Origin: Paenibacillus pinihumi DSM 23905 = JCM 16419
Lineage (GTDB): Bacteria > Bacillota > Bacilli > Paenibacillales > Paenibacillaceae
Length of the DNA stretch: 64,000 bases
Assembly: GCF_000422505.1 (NCBI RefSeq)
Contig: NZ_KE383866.1
Location: 245,342 to 309,341, forward strand
Direction: 5' to 3'
The notes beneath the pieces are model-generated. The model was not told the DNA's origin. It saw nothing but the letters and a program-made list of their open reading frames with translations, and did no database searches. Below are positions 1 through 9,635 of this stretch, piece by piece; the first letter of the stretch is position 1; every line of letters starts with the position of its first letter. Position numbers and translations under genes: made by a program.

Positions 1-11
1 TATGAGATTAA

Positions 12-1412
12 TTATTGCAGTTTCATACGAATGACTTCTAGCAGGTCACTTTTTAGCTTTTTTGTTATACTTTCTTGAAAAACCTTATCACCAATTTGAG
101 CCATTTTTTGAGCTAGATCTCCGGTCATATTTTCCAACATTATTCTTTCATGTTTGGAATGTTGAAGGTTACCTTTGCTTGTATGCGTAGCATAGGTTTG
201 GGAATCCATATTCCAAGGCTTATGGTTCCCTAAGTGTGCAACAACCTGCTTAATTTGTAAACCAGCCCAGTCGAAATCACCAGAATAATGGATAATGCAC
301 TCAGGATTTGTTTCAATTGATCGTGCAATAAATAATTTAAGCGCACTCCGCGGCTGACCAGCAGTACATAAAAGGGCAGGGAAATCACTTGGTAACTGTT
401 CAAATGATAATCCATTTCGACCCAGAAAATATAAAAGTTCATCGACTAAAAATGAGAAGACTTTTGGATTTTCTACAATATACAAGGACTGATACTCGGG
501 CCATTCTGTATAGGATTCCAGTTCATTTAAACTTACTGTTCGGGAGTAGCATCCATAAATAAAGCCGCCAGCAAATACATAGGCAAAGGAGCTCAAGTCA
601 TCATCCCAAACACCAAAGTTTCTGTAAATTTGTCTTCTTCTCATGAATTCAGGACCAATTAATTTTTCACTCTTTGTTATGATGTCATGATTTACTTGAT
701 GATTGTAAATATCATGTAAAGCGTACCATAATAGTCTGCCAACTGGATTCTTCCAGTCAAAGGCATGTGGGTTTCGAGTAATATAATCTGCAAAAATAGA
801 CAGTTCAATTTTAGACGTACTGCTTCCGATTGTTTCTAGGATCTCTTCTTTATTAAAAAACAACTCCCACAATGCTCTAGCACAAGAATAAAGCTCTTCC
901 TCCCCTCCACCTTTGTAAATGACACTTTTCAAAACTCGATAACCCTCAGCCTTCCCCTGCTCTAATCGTTCAAACCAGTTAAATAATTGTCCTACATACG
1001 GCTCTGTATACAGATCAGTACCATACTCCTGTTTGAATCGTGTATTTACTCTTTTGAATATATTTAACCATACCTCTTCCTTTAATTGCTTTTCCTCTGC
1101 CTTCGTTAATAGTTGTTTGCCGTATAAAAGTTCGTATAACTCAGGGATATCCAATTGATATCCGTGTTTTAGCTCTTCTTCAAATGCTTTTAAATGAACT
1201 TCAAGGATATCACCAGGATGTATTAATCGCCTTAACTGACTCCCAAAATAACTTTGCATTCTCTCTGCTTCTGCTAATGATTGGACTTTAAATTTAGCGA
1301 AGCCTCTGACTCCATTTTGACCTTTATACTTTTTAAAAGTCATACTTAACAAATTGGAAAAAAGCGAGTCACTATAATATCGCCTGGCTTCAACTCGGGC
1401 ATTCGTTTCCAT
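12..1412 (-). CDS. jetD: Wadjet protein JetD, DUF2399/Toprim nuclease subunit (TIGR02679-like)
   Basis: 466 aa, last gene of the four-gene Wadjet operon, starting 12 bp after jetC stops. The C-terminal half carries a Toprim-like signature: Glu in IVENPKVF (E314) followed by GDFDWAG (D379, D381), the pattern of DUF2399/TIGR02679 proteins. In characterised Wadjet systems JetD is the topoisomerase VI/Spo11-like nuclease that cuts closed circular plasmid DNA after the JetABC SMC complex has extruded it. The N-terminal 300 residues match nothing I can name and probably form the DNA- and JetC-contacting arm. The stop codon lies 12 bases from the window edge, so the gene is complete. Family assignment is strong; nuclease activity is from family knowledge. 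Confidence 0.9.
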   Translation of the reverse strand: METNARVEARRYYSDSLFSNLLSMTFKKYKGQNGVRGFAKFKVQSLAEAERMQSYFGSQLRRLIHPGDILEVHLKAFEEELKHGYQLDIPELYELLYGKQLLTKAEEKQLKEEVWLNIFKRVNTRFKQEYGTDLYTEPYVGQLFNWFERLEQGKAEGYRVLKSVIYKGGGEEELYSCARALWELFFNKEEILETIGSSTSKIELSIFADYITRNPHAFDWKNPVGRLLWYALHDIYNHQVNHDIITKSEKLIGPEFMRRRQIYRNFGVWDDDLSSFAYVFAGGFIYGCYSRTVSLNELESYTEWPEYQSLYIVENPKVFSFLVDELLYFLGRNGLSFEQLPSDFPALLCTAGQPRSALKLFIARSIETNPECIIHYSGDFDWAGLQIKQVVAHLGNHKPWNMDSQTYATHTSKGNLQHSKHERIMLENMTGDLAQKMAQIGDKVFQESITKKLKSDLLEVIRMKLQ

Positions 1413-1424
1413 GGTTATACCTCA

Positions 1425-4400
1425 TTATGGTGTATTCATATTTTTCTCAATTAATGTTCTCGTCTCTCCATTCCATCGGTAATGAAATAGGGTAACAACA
1501 TCTGAATCTTTGGGTCTATAAATTTCATAAATCGCTAATTGAGGGACCGTGTCGTAGCATCCCCATAGTACTTGGGAAGTCATCATATAATCAAAACCCA
1601 TATCCGTTAACAAATGAAACATATCCCTCATATTTGCATCGTCAACACCAGCAAAAGCTTCATCCAAAGAAATGATTTTGGGCGAATCTGCTCGGGCATC
1701 ATTATATCGGGAGTAAGTAGCTGCAAATAATGGAATATACATAGCCATAGCTTTTTCTCCGCCACTTAACACATTAAATTTAGAATCCGTTAGTTCTTTA
1801 TAGGCAGTCTGATTCCCTTTTCGATATAAGAGTTTAAACTCAAACCAAGAGCGGTAGTCCATAAGGTCATAGATATACTGTCGGAATGAGCCTTGCTTTT
1901 CTTCTGCATGCTCCTTTGCTTTAAAAATCCCGCTTCGAAAATGGGAGATGACTTGTTCAATTTCACTGTCATCCATCCGATGGGAATCCCGCATTAACAA
2001 CTCGACCAATGTTTCTGTATCCAATTCAGATTCACTGTTACGCGCCTTAGCTGTCCACTTTAATGATAATTTCAATCCACTTGAGGTATCACGTTGCCCC
2101 ATCAATTCGTTCATTTGATGAACCCATTCTTTTGCCCGATGAATACGATACCGGATTGCCTTACCTACACTTTGTAGAATGATTTCTTCATATAAGAGGC
2201 GATCCTTTTCCGTTAGTAAAAATCGTTGTTCTTGCTCTTGTTCGGTTAATTCCTCCAGCAGCATGGTTGGAGTTATCGGCTTCATTCGGTCTCGTTTGGA
2301 AGTAATAAGAATGCGATTTGAGAATATATGTTCCCTTTCCAGCACATATTCGTGGAGATTGACTTGCGCCAAATTAAATTCATCCACAAGGTCGCTAACA
2401 ACTTTTTCCAATGATTTGTTTGGAAGTAAAGAGCTATAGGTCTTTGTGATTTTTTGACATAGCTGAAGAATATCTTTTTGGGATTCAATTTGATTTGCGT
2501 ACTTGTGCCATTCTGGCAGGAGTGCCAGGCCAAATTCGAACTTCCAATTGGCATATAGTTCATCGAACTCGGTTTGCTTCTCATTCAATTGACTTTTTGA
2601 TACTGCTAGATTAGCTTCTATTCCAGCGATTGTCGCACTAAGGGTTTCTCTACTACTAAATAAATCTTCAATCGTATTTTTTAGCGTTTCCCTTTCATCA
2701 TTTAATGCCGTAATTTGCAAATGAATATCTTCAATCCCCAGCTCAACCATTAGTTTCCCAAGCTGCTGTGAACGTGCGAGATTTCTTGTATTCTTTTCTT
2801 CCATTTCTTGTTTTTGCTCATAATCTTCTTGCACTAAAAGATTAATTTCATTTTGCTGATCTTCTTGGGTGATTTGTTGAGATAAAATATCATGATGCCG
2901 AATCCATAAGGAATTTAGTTCTGAAATTAGGCCTAAATACGTCCCACATAGTTCAATTGCTACTTCAATCGTTTTTTCTTGTTTCAGCAAGGACCAATTA
3001 GCGGTTTGTTCAATTAATTGCAAATGCATGCTTCTCCAAGAAGAGTTTTTCTCTTTATACCATTCCTCTACTTTTTGTTCTTGACTCATTATTTCTTCTA
3101 AGCGATAAGATACTTGTACAAGTAGTTCAAAATGATCCTGTAATTCTTGATCGTTCGGAAACGATTCCATTTCTTTCTTTAAGAGATTCAAATTACTATG
3201 AAAAACGCCTTGTTCCTCTACCAGTGAAATAATATCCAATTTTATCCGGCGGATTTCTGATTCCAATCTCTCCATCTCGCGACGCTTGGCCAGCAATCTT
3301 GCTTCCTTGCCGATATACTCTGCCTGCTTCTTAAAAAACTTCTGCCCTACAAGTGGACCGATTTTGAAATGCCCCGCACCGACACCAGATAATTGGTAAC
3401 TCTTGCTTTGTTCCGGTTGGTCTTTATTTGTCCAACTAAAGCTACTTAATACTTTATTTATATCCTCAATACTTAGGCCACTCTCTATAGATGGTGCTGG
3501 AGATATAACCGAAGCAAGTGTTTTACCTTGAACTGGCTTTGGCTGAATCCATACCTCCTCATCCTTATGAGTCAGGTTCGTATCCTCAATTAAGCCTCCA
3601 GGATAAATCCATGCATCGAGCAAGCCTGCCTGTTCCAACGTTTCTTCTAATTCAGCTTTTTCAAACTCTGATAGGGATAAATTGAAATCACACACAGCAT
3701 AGAAAGGAGCGCCAGTTCCCGGTTCTCTTCCTTGGCGTGATGTATGTCTGCCTTCTGTCCTTCTAGGCTCAGGCTCCCTATTTAACTCCCAAGTCCTAAG
3801 TTCATGAAGCAACTGACTTTGCTCAGTCTCCAAAATGCCTTTTTGTTGGTCCAATTTCAGCATTTGCTGCATGATCTCTTCTTTTTTCTGTTCAAATGCA
3901 GTCAAAGCAGGTATTTGCACTACTTTATAATTCCGATTCTTTAATGATAAGTTCGATATGGAGCGTAATGATTCTCTTAACAAATCGTTATTCATCGGCA
4001 ATTGTTTTAAAGCTTGTTGCCAAATGACTACATTTTCACGCAATCTTTCTTTTACTTCCTCCGACTTGCTTTCTAAGGCTATTTTTTCGTCTTCAATATG
4101 ATTACGTTCTTGGTTCACCTCTCCTAATCTAATCGCAGCGTCCGCAGCTGCACGGGACAACTCTCTTTCCGCTCTTGCAGTAACGAATGCAACGGTTAAT
4201 TGTTTCTTGTGCTCGTCTAAATCCTTCTTCCAGCTTCCAGCCCATCGCTCATCCTCAGGCAGATTCTTAGACCACATTCCATGATAGATATCATGCTGAC
4301 GAAACTCTATCATTCTTGCCAGATCTTCCATTTCAGTTATAGTCTGCTTTTCATCCGTCACTATCTGGCCTAGTTTCTCCTTTGATAAAGATATTTCAAC

Positions 4401-5573
4401 TTTTATTTGTTCGAACCTGTTACTGTTAATTAGTATTCGTTCCTTAACGCTGTTTAACTGCTTCTTGGTATCACACAATTGCTCCTCGACTAACTCAAGT
4501 TCTTTCTGCTTTTCTATAGCTTCACTTCGGTTTAATATATCCAGTTCTGTTTCTACGGTTACAAGTTTCTGTTTGGATAGATTCCATTCTTGCATAACAG
4601 CGGCTCGTTCTTGGTTTGTAGCCATGTTTTGTGCTTCCAGTTCTCTAACCTGAACGGAAAGTTGATCACATAAATAAAATATAGTTACGAACTGAGCAGA
4701 GTGTTGATTTAATATAAAACGATTATACACTTCATATTTTTCTTGAATTTTGCTTAAATTTTTACGTTGATGTTCCAACTCCTCCAACCGATCAGCTATT
4801 TGTTCCATATCCTCCATAATGTCCGTTAATGGTCTCAGTTCTTCTTCCAATAGCGGTGGAAGTGCATTGGTTAGAATATTGTACATTGCTGTAGGCTTAA
4901 AATCTTTTGATAATTTGGGACTTCTTAATTCAAGCAGCAACTTCAATAAATCCTTGTAGCCCTCCTGATCCTGAAATCCAAACAATGATTTGTTGACCAT
5001 ATCTCTGTACAAGCTTTGTTCCTGTACCAGTTTCCCGCCCGAAGAGATCTTCTCCTCTAATAATTTACGATTCAATGGTACTTTTTGATTTTGCTCTAGC
5101 CATAAGTTGCGGTCATATAACCAAAAATCGTAGTTTATCCGTCTTCCATCCTCCAGCAAAAATCCCCAAAATCCGAGCTGCTTCACATTTTTTCGAGCAC
5201 GTAGACCAATCCCTATTGTTTTATATAAATTCTTTGGTGCATGATAAAATTCTAACCATAGATAGCCTGTTCTATCTGTATGTCCCTGCTCCATATCCCC
5301 TAACAGATAATACTCTAATCGGCGATCCCGTGATCCAAATGGATCCAGACGCTCAGGGCGTTTGTCACCATCTAATACAAGAGGAATGAAACTTTGCATC
5401 GTTACGGATTTACCCGAACCATTCGTTCCTCTTAGAATAATTTTTCCATCCTCCAAACAAAACTCTTCATCATCGTAATACCAGAAGTTTAGAATCCCTG
5501 CCCGGCTCATCTTCCAACGACCAAGATCACGCTGAGCTATCCTCTCAGGTTCTAATAATGCAATCGTTTCCAT
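1425..5573 (-). CDS. jetC: Wadjet protein JetC, SMC-like ATPase (TIGR02680-like)
   Basis: 1382 aa SMC/MukB-like motor subunit. A Walker A motif GTNGSGKS lies at residues 49-56, the ABC signature LSGGE at about 1269, and Walker B ISLDEAF at about 1301-1307. The termini together form the ATPase head; between them (about 260-1200) are long Glu/Lys/Gln-rich heptad stretches typical of a coiled coil, interrupted near 600-800 by a compact segment that could be the hinge. All ATPase motifs are intact, so the protein should be active. It starts 11 bp after jetB stops and ends 12 bp before jetD, so translation is probably coupled. In Wadjet the JetABC complex extrudes plasmid DNA loops and delivers them to JetD. 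Confidence 0.92.
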   Translation of the reverse strand: METIALLEPERIAQRDLGRWKMSRAGILNFWYYDDEEFCLEDGKIILRGTNGSGKSVTMQSFIPLVLDGDKRPERLDPFGSRDRRLEYYLLGDMEQGHTDRTGYLWLEFYHAPKNLYKTIGIGLRARKNVKQLGFWGFLLEDGRRINYDFWLYDRNLWLEQNQKVPLNRKLLEEKISSGGKLVQEQSLYRDMVNKSLFGFQDQEGYKDLLKLLLELRSPKLSKDFKPTAMYNILTNALPPLLEEELRPLTDIMEDMEQIADRLEELEHQRKNLSKIQEKYEVYNRFILNQHSAQFVTIFYLCDQLSVQVRELEAQNMATNQERAAVMQEWNLSKQKLVTVETELDILNRSEAIEKQKELELVEEQLCDTKKQLNSVKERILINSNRFEQIKVEISLSKEKLGQIVTDEKQTITEMEDLARMIEFRQHDIYHGMWSKNLPEDERWAGSWKKDLDEHKKQLTVAFVTARAERELSRAAADAAIRLGEVNQERNHIEDEKIALESKSEEVKERLRENVVIWQQALKQLPMNNDLLRESLRSISNLSLKNRNYKVVQIPALTAFEQKKEEIMQQMLKLDQQKGILETEQSQLLHELRTWELNREPEPRRTEGRHTSRQGREPGTGAPFYAVCDFNLSLSEFEKAELEETLEQAGLLDAWIYPGGLIEDTNLTHKDEEVWIQPKPVQGKTLASVISPAPSIESGLSIEDINKVLSSFSWTNKDQPEQSKSYQLSGVGAGHFKIGPLVGQKFFKKQAEYIGKEARLLAKRREMERLESEIRRIKLDIISLVEEQGVFHSNLNLLKKEMESFPNDQELQDHFELLVQVSYRLEEIMSQEQKVEEWYKEKNSSWRSMHLQLIEQTANWSLLKQEKTIEVAIELCGTYLGLISELNSLWIRHHDILSQQITQEDQQNEINLLVQEDYEQKQEMEEKNTRNLARSQQLGKLMVELGIEDIHLQITALNDERETLKNTIEDLFSSRETLSATIAGIEANLAVSKSQLNEKQTEFDELYANWKFEFGLALLPEWHKYANQIESQKDILQLCQKITKTYSSLLPNKSLEKVVSDLVDEFNLAQVNLHEYVLEREHIFSNRILITSKRDRMKPITPTMLLEELTEQEQEQRFLLTEKDRLLYEEIILQSVGKAIRYRIHRAKEWVHQMNELMGQRDTSSGLKLSLKWTAKARNSESELDTETLVELLMRDSHRMDDSEIEQVISHFRSGIFKAKEHAEEKQGSFRQYIYDLMDYRSWFEFKLLYRKGNQTAYKELTDSKFNVLSGGEKAMAMYIPLFAATYSRYNDARADSPKIISLDEAFAGVDDANMRDMFHLLTDMGFDYMMTSQVLWGCYDTVPQLAIYEIYRPKDSDVVTLFHYRWNGETRTLIEKNMNTP

Positions 5574-5584
5574 TCTATTCCCTC

Positions 5585-6814
5585 CTATCCATCTATCTCT
5601 ATTAGCCCATATTCAGCAATCCATCTTCCTGCCGCTGCATTAAGCAAGAAGAACTCGCTATTTGTTTCCCATTCTCCAAAATTCCACTCGATCAGATGGT
5701 CACAAATAAGCTCAGCCAGAACAACTGATTTCATTTTTCGATGATCTGTAGTCCAGAACTCACCAAATTCTTTTTGAAGCCGGATAAGCATCCGTTCGAT
5801 CTCACCTTTCGTGAACCGAATCGTTCCATTTGATTCTATTTTTACCGTAGGTTCAGACTTGGATAAATCTTGGCGAATTTCATTAAAAATCAAAATGGTT
5901 AAATCCGAAATTGAAGAAAAAGTCGGAAACAATTCGGCATCATTTGCCATGTCTAACTCAAAGAACAGGAGTCCTTCTTTATATCGGCTTCCTGCCCAAC
6001 CGAACATTTCCTTTAATTGAGCCAGTACATTGTTTCTTTGACCATGAAAATATAATGGATTTAACTCCAAGTGTTGATCTAGTACGATTGGCTCCAGCAA
6101 AAACCGACGGTAGAGATAATGTTTCCTTCGCCGATTCATTTCCTCAAGCGTATCACCGTAGTTTATGGTGTCAGACATTTCATCAAGCGAGGTATAACTC
6201 AACAAATCTTTTGGAAAATTCCGCATGACATAGCGTGAATAAGAATTACATTCATATAGTGCGTTATTATCATTGTTAGATGCCCATGAAGATTCAGACC
6301 CATCAATTGCATGTATTACATTTAGAATTTTCAGCTTTTTAATTGCCCGAGCCATTGATAAACGATGGAAGTAATTTTTCCAATCCACCTCTAGATCTTG
6401 TTCCAGCATATATTCTCGAATTTCTTTGATCATATCTGTTAAAAGAATTTGATCGCGTTCTCCCTTGTCTTCCAGATACCAGAGACAATAAGTAAATAAA
6501 GCATAGTCCAGCGGCTCACGAAACTCCTGAAAACCCATCCAGGAATGAGCTACAGCTGGAGCTTTTTCCAATTTTGCAAGTTTAGCATTTACAAACAAGG
6601 TGTACCCGGCAAAATCCAAAAACCATTTTCGCAGTTCAGTGTATTGATCCTTAATCCAATAATAAAGCTCAGCATCTGTTTCCTTTGCGATCCATGGCCT
6701 ATTTAACAATGCATTCATGCACATTCTCTTTCTTCGAACAAGTTCCTTTTTCTCTACAATGTTCGTTCGTCGCCTTTTAACCCGGCTTGGATCACCAATA
6801 CGTATATTCTTCAT
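5585..6814 (-). CDS. jetB: Wadjet protein JetB, MukE-like subunit (DUF2398/TIGR02678-like)
   Basis: 409 aa, second gene of the Wadjet operon, 11 bp after jetA and 11 bp before jetC. The protein is rich in Trp/Tyr and charged helices, as in DUF2398 proteins, which are winged-helix MukE-like (KITE) subunits that dimerise on the kleisin JetA and regulate the SMC head. No enzymatic motif is visible and none is expected. Length fits the family. The call rests on sequence resemblance plus its position between the kleisin and the SMC genes, which is the invariant order of this four-gene neighbourhood. Confidence 0.87.
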   Translation of the reverse strand: MKNIRIGDPSRVKRRRTNIVEKKELVRRKRMCMNALLNRPWIAKETDAELYYWIKDQYTELRKWFLDFAGYTLFVNAKLAKLEKAPAVAHSWMGFQEFREPLDYALFTYCLWYLEDKGERDQILLTDMIKEIREYMLEQDLEVDWKNYFHRLSMARAIKKLKILNVIHAIDGSESSWASNNDNNALYECNSYSRYVMRNFPKDLLSYTSLDEMSDTINYGDTLEEMNRRRKHYLYRRFLLEPIVLDQHLELNPLYFHGQRNNVLAQLKEMFGWAGSRYKEGLLFFELDMANDAELFPTFSSISDLTILIFNEIRQDLSKSEPTVKIESNGTIRFTKGEIERMLIRLQKEFGEFWTTDHRKMKSVVLAELICDHLIEWNFGEWETNSEFFLLNAAAGRWIAEYGLIEIDG

Positions 6815-6825
6815 GCCTGCACCGC

Positions 6826-8367
6826 CTAATTATGAGAATGCTCTGCCCACTGTAATAAATTTTCCCAAGCTCTTGGATTGATTATTCGGAATGTGAATTT
6901 GTAATTCATTAATTCCAATTGACCATCCTCACATAATAAAAGAGTTCTCTCATTATGTACTGGCTTTTGCAAGCAAATCTCAATTCCCTCTGCAGTCTGA
7001 ACTGCTGATAAAGAGGAAGCATTACATCGGCTGATCCATTGTAATAATTGCAATCGGGTCGTAGTCGAAATGATATCTAATTCTGAAATCGCAACTTCTC
7101 TAGCCTCTACCATTTCAATTAAAAATTTCAGCTCTTCCTTCTGTTTTTCTATAAACTCTTTCCTGAATTTTTCTTTTCTTTTGGAATGATCTGCGACAGC
7201 ATCCGTGTCATGACGATCATTTTTCTTACGGCTACGCGAACGTAAAATTTTAGGTATGGGCGACTCTTTCCACATGGATATGTCTTCACTATCTGAATCC
7301 CTGCGGTCCTCGTCTTGCAAATGTCGGGTTGGAAAAATTCCAAATGTGAACGCGGCAAGTTTATGCGCATCTTCCACATTGCTGACCCGGTAAAACCATT
7401 GACCCAAATAATCCAATTCTTTTCGCCTGCTAATACTTGAACGTTTTCGTTCTTGAATTCGTAAAGCGCTGCGAACAATTTTAACAATGGCGTCCTTGGT
7501 AGAGCGTTCAAGTAATATTAACTCACTAACCGAACCTGCATCTCCTACAAACCATTTCGACAATCTGCTCCAGTTATCCAATAATTCATCCAAGTACTGC
7601 TCTTTTGAAATATTTTGCTCCAACTTTGGGATACGCCACTCATCTTCAATAATAGAATCAAGGAATAGATCCCGTACATTTGTAGTTATCTGATTAAGAT
7701 ATCCTTCAATCTTGAAGGATCGCCGTTGCAGGGTCTGAACAAAATCTTGCAAATAACGTGTAAGCGAATCCTTGTATAACAAAAAAGTCTCTGCCACCAT
7801 TAATTCCTCAGAAAGCTTGGTCTGGAGGCTTGCAATGTAATCTACAGATGTTTCATTTAATCTTTGAAATGAACTGGACAAGGTCTTCCACAACTCCAAA
7901 GCCTCATGGTCCTCATATTGGCCTGAATTTTCCCTGATTTTCATTAATGTTTCTGCAATGGTGTCAAATAGTGTCGGTTCCAGAGATCCTCCATAACCTC
8001 GTACTGTCTCCAAATTTTCAAGCAGTCTCTCAATTTCAATCGAATAAGGGGTTAATAGATATTGGAATTTCTTCCGCAAGTATTCTTCAACCGTTACAGC
8101 TCTGCCACCATCATGTCGTGAAGAGAGATTCCCCCACTCAACAAGTTGGTCCAAATCAATTTGACATTGTTCTATTGTGTAATTTTTGAGCACATCCCAT
8201 TCTTTTACCCCCTCATAGATTTGATCGGTTTTTAGCCAATAATTTAACCTTTGATATTGTTGATAAATATATTTCATGATAGCTTGGTATCGGGTAACAT
8301 TATCAGCATTTACATACTTTAACTCAGGTATATTTCGAAGTGACTGTAAACTTGGTATTTTACTCAA
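6826..8367 (-). CDS. jetA: Wadjet protein JetA, kleisin-like subunit (DUF2397/TIGR02677-like)
   Basis: 513 aa, first jet gene of the operon. Residues 28-100 look like a winged-helix domain (RYQAIMKYIYQQYQR onwards), and the middle is long and helical. The segment LGQWFYRVSNVEDAHKLAA followed by FGIFPTRHL (321-350) is the recognisable DUF2397/TIGR02677 signature. In Wadjet JetA is the kleisin that bridges the two JetC heads and recruits JetB. The gene starts 67 bp after the stop of a TIR-like gene on the same strand, with no obvious terminator between, so co-transcription is likely. The DUF2397-DUF2398-TIGR02680-DUF2399 set corresponds, as far as I recall, to Wadjet type II; the type label is less certain than the family. 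Confidence 0.88.
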   Translation of the reverse strand: MSKIPSLQSLRNIPELKYVNADNVTRYQAIMKYIYQQYQRLNYWLKTDQIYEGVKEWDVLKNYTIEQCQIDLDQLVEWGNLSSRHDGGRAVTVEEYLRKKFQYLLTPYSIEIERLLENLETVRGYGGSLEPTLFDTIAETLMKIRENSGQYEDHEALELWKTLSSSFQRLNETSVDYIASLQTKLSEELMVAETFLLYKDSLTRYLQDFVQTLQRRSFKIEGYLNQITTNVRDLFLDSIIEDEWRIPKLEQNISKEQYLDELLDNWSRLSKWFVGDAGSVSELILLERSTKDAIVKIVRSALRIQERKRSSISRRKELDYLGQWFYRVSNVEDAHKLAAFTFGIFPTRHLQDEDRRDSDSEDISMWKESPIPKILRSRSRKKNDRHDTDAVADHSKRKEKFRKEFIEKQKEELKFLIEMVEAREVAISELDIISTTTRLQLLQWISRCNASSLSAVQTAEGIEICLQKPVHNERTLLLCEDGQLELMNYKFTFRIINPRAWENLLQWAEHSHN

Positions 8368-8434
8368 AATACTCTCCTTTCAAACCTTCTACTGAAATTT
8401 ATAGGTTCAGAATTTTACTAATGATTCTGTCTAT

Positions 8435-8860
8435 TCAATGGGTTCGTCTCAACCAACTTAACAATTCAATTTCTGCCCGATATCCTTTATCCAAATCACA
8501 ATACATGATTCCATTTAAATCTGAGGGTATTGCTGGATTGCCTCTGCGACAGATTATGACCTTGTCTCTTCCAAGAGCCTCCACAAAAAGAGCATATTCA
8601 AAGATTACATTTCCTCTTGGTTTGAAGATATAGTTATTCTGATGCTCCACCTGGTCATCTTCATTAAAAATAAAAATAGCACGATCTACTTTTTTGCAAA
8701 GCTCTCTTAAACTATCAAGAATATAACTACCTAAAGGCAGAACGTCTGCCTTGTTCCATGGCAACGGATTGAAATTCTCCTCTTGAACTAACATTGCAAT
8801 GTATCTAAGATCATCCAATGCTCTTGGCAAGTTCGAGCTTCCAAGAAAAATGTTTTGCAC
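8435..8860 (-). CDS. stand-alone TIR-like (PF10137/CAP12-type) nucleotide-binding protein
   Basis: 141 aa when started at the GTG at 8860. That start is preceded at 9 bp by an AAGGGAG ribosome binding site and opens with QNIFLGSSN, the first beta strand and loop expected of the fold. An upstream in-frame TTG (8914) has no comparable site. The centre carries FIFNEDD and then NVIFEYALFVEALGRDKVII followed by PSDLNGIMY, which is the characteristic pattern of predicted nucleotide-binding TIR-like domains (PF10137), the effector domain of bacterial TIR-STING and some CBASS systems. Those domains cleave NAD+. The conserved Glu of NVIFEYAL is the likely catalytic residue. There is no sensor or membrane domain. 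It precedes jetA on the same strand and may be part of the defence operon or an independent module. Confidence 0.75.
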   Translation of the reverse strand: MQNIFLGSSNLPRALDDLRYIAMLVQEENFNPLPWNKADVLPLGSYILDSLRELCKKVDRAIFIFNEDDQVEHQNNYIFKPRGNVIFEYALFVEALGRDKVIICRRGNPAIPSDLNGIMYCDLDKGYRAEIELLSWLRRTH

Positions 8861-9021
8861 TACAATGTACTCCCTTCGTTTTATTCGTACACCATAATTA
8901 CCAAAATGATACAATAAAGCTTATTGCTTGTATAGTTTGAAATTTGATTATTATACCAAAATGTGTTTTTATTACATTAATAGCAAATAAATTTAATTTT
9001 CAATTTTAAAGGAGTGAAACT

Positions 9022-9444
9022 ATGTCTACTAGTCACGAAAAACTAAAAATTATTATCGATGAACTTAAAAATGAAAACTTGGATAATGCCTCTTTGATAT
9101 CTTTGTCTCAATTTCTCTGGGTATCTTTCTCCGAAATAAAAGATAAGTTGGAAGCCACAAAAACAACTGTAAACCCTAATTCTTACTGCCCCCGCTGTGG
9201 ATCCAGCTTTGTAAGGGAGCATGGCAAAGCTACATCTGCACGAAAATTATGTATAATTTGCAAAAAAGCTTTTACACCGGAAAAACTGAATAGAAGGCGC
9301 AAACCGGAAGAATACATAAAGTTTCTCAAATTCATGAATGAAAATAAGAAAAGAGTTTTTATTATTAAAGAACTAAAGATCTCCCCAAAAACCTTTAACC
9401 GATGGAAAGACGAATTTGAATTTGAATTCGCAAATTATAGATAA
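9022..9444 (+). CDS. zinc-ribbon / HTH protein, transposase N-terminal-like
   Basis: 140 aa protein with a good AAAGGAG site 8 bp upstream of its ATG. Two CxxC pairs (C56/C59 and C77/C80) form a zinc ribbon of the InsA/IS1-IS1595 transposase type. A basic stretch (RRRKPEEY) and a C-terminal helix-turn-helix-like segment (about 105-135, VFIIKELKISPKTFNRWKDEF) follow. There is no DDE catalytic domain after it: the gene ends in a strong terminator. It is therefore a domesticated or truncated transposase accessory protein or a small DNA-binding protein. It is divergent from the TIR-Wadjet genes with about 160 bp between starts. The zinc ribbon is clear; the role is unknown. Confidence 0.65.
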   Translation: MSTSHEKLKIIIDELKNENLDNASLISLSQFLWVSFSEIKDKLEATKTTVNPNSYCPRCGSSFVREHGKATSARKLCIICKKAFTPEKLNRRRKPEEYIKFLKFMNENKKRVFIIKELKISPKTFNRWKDEFEFEFANYR

Positions 9445-9479
9445 AAACAAGGTAAGTTTGAGCTTCAACCTTGTTTTTA
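9444..9479 (+). terminator. rho-independent terminator after zinc-ribbon gene
   Basis: Inverted repeat AAAACAAGGT / ACCTTGTTTT with a 14-nt loop followed by T residues, beginning at the stop codon of the zinc-ribbon gene. Confidence 0.75.
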
Positions 9480-9635
9480 ACCTAGTTGAATAAAAATTTG
9501 ATAAAATACTTTGAACACACTTTGGTTCTACATTTGACATTGAAAATATACATCAAATGGCTATATTGTGTGGCTTTAGCAACTTAAACTCAAACATGTT
9601 ATAATAATTTTGAATGAGAGTAGGAGATGATTTAG

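Noticed and set aside
8435..8860. Thoeris system
   Set aside because: The TIR-like domain is of the PF10137 type and no ThsA (Sir2/SLOG) gene is nearby.
8861..8914. N-terminal extension of the TIR-like protein (TTG start at 8914)
   Set aside because: The GTG at 8860 has a clear AAGGGAG site and gives the expected first strand; the extension has no site and no homology.
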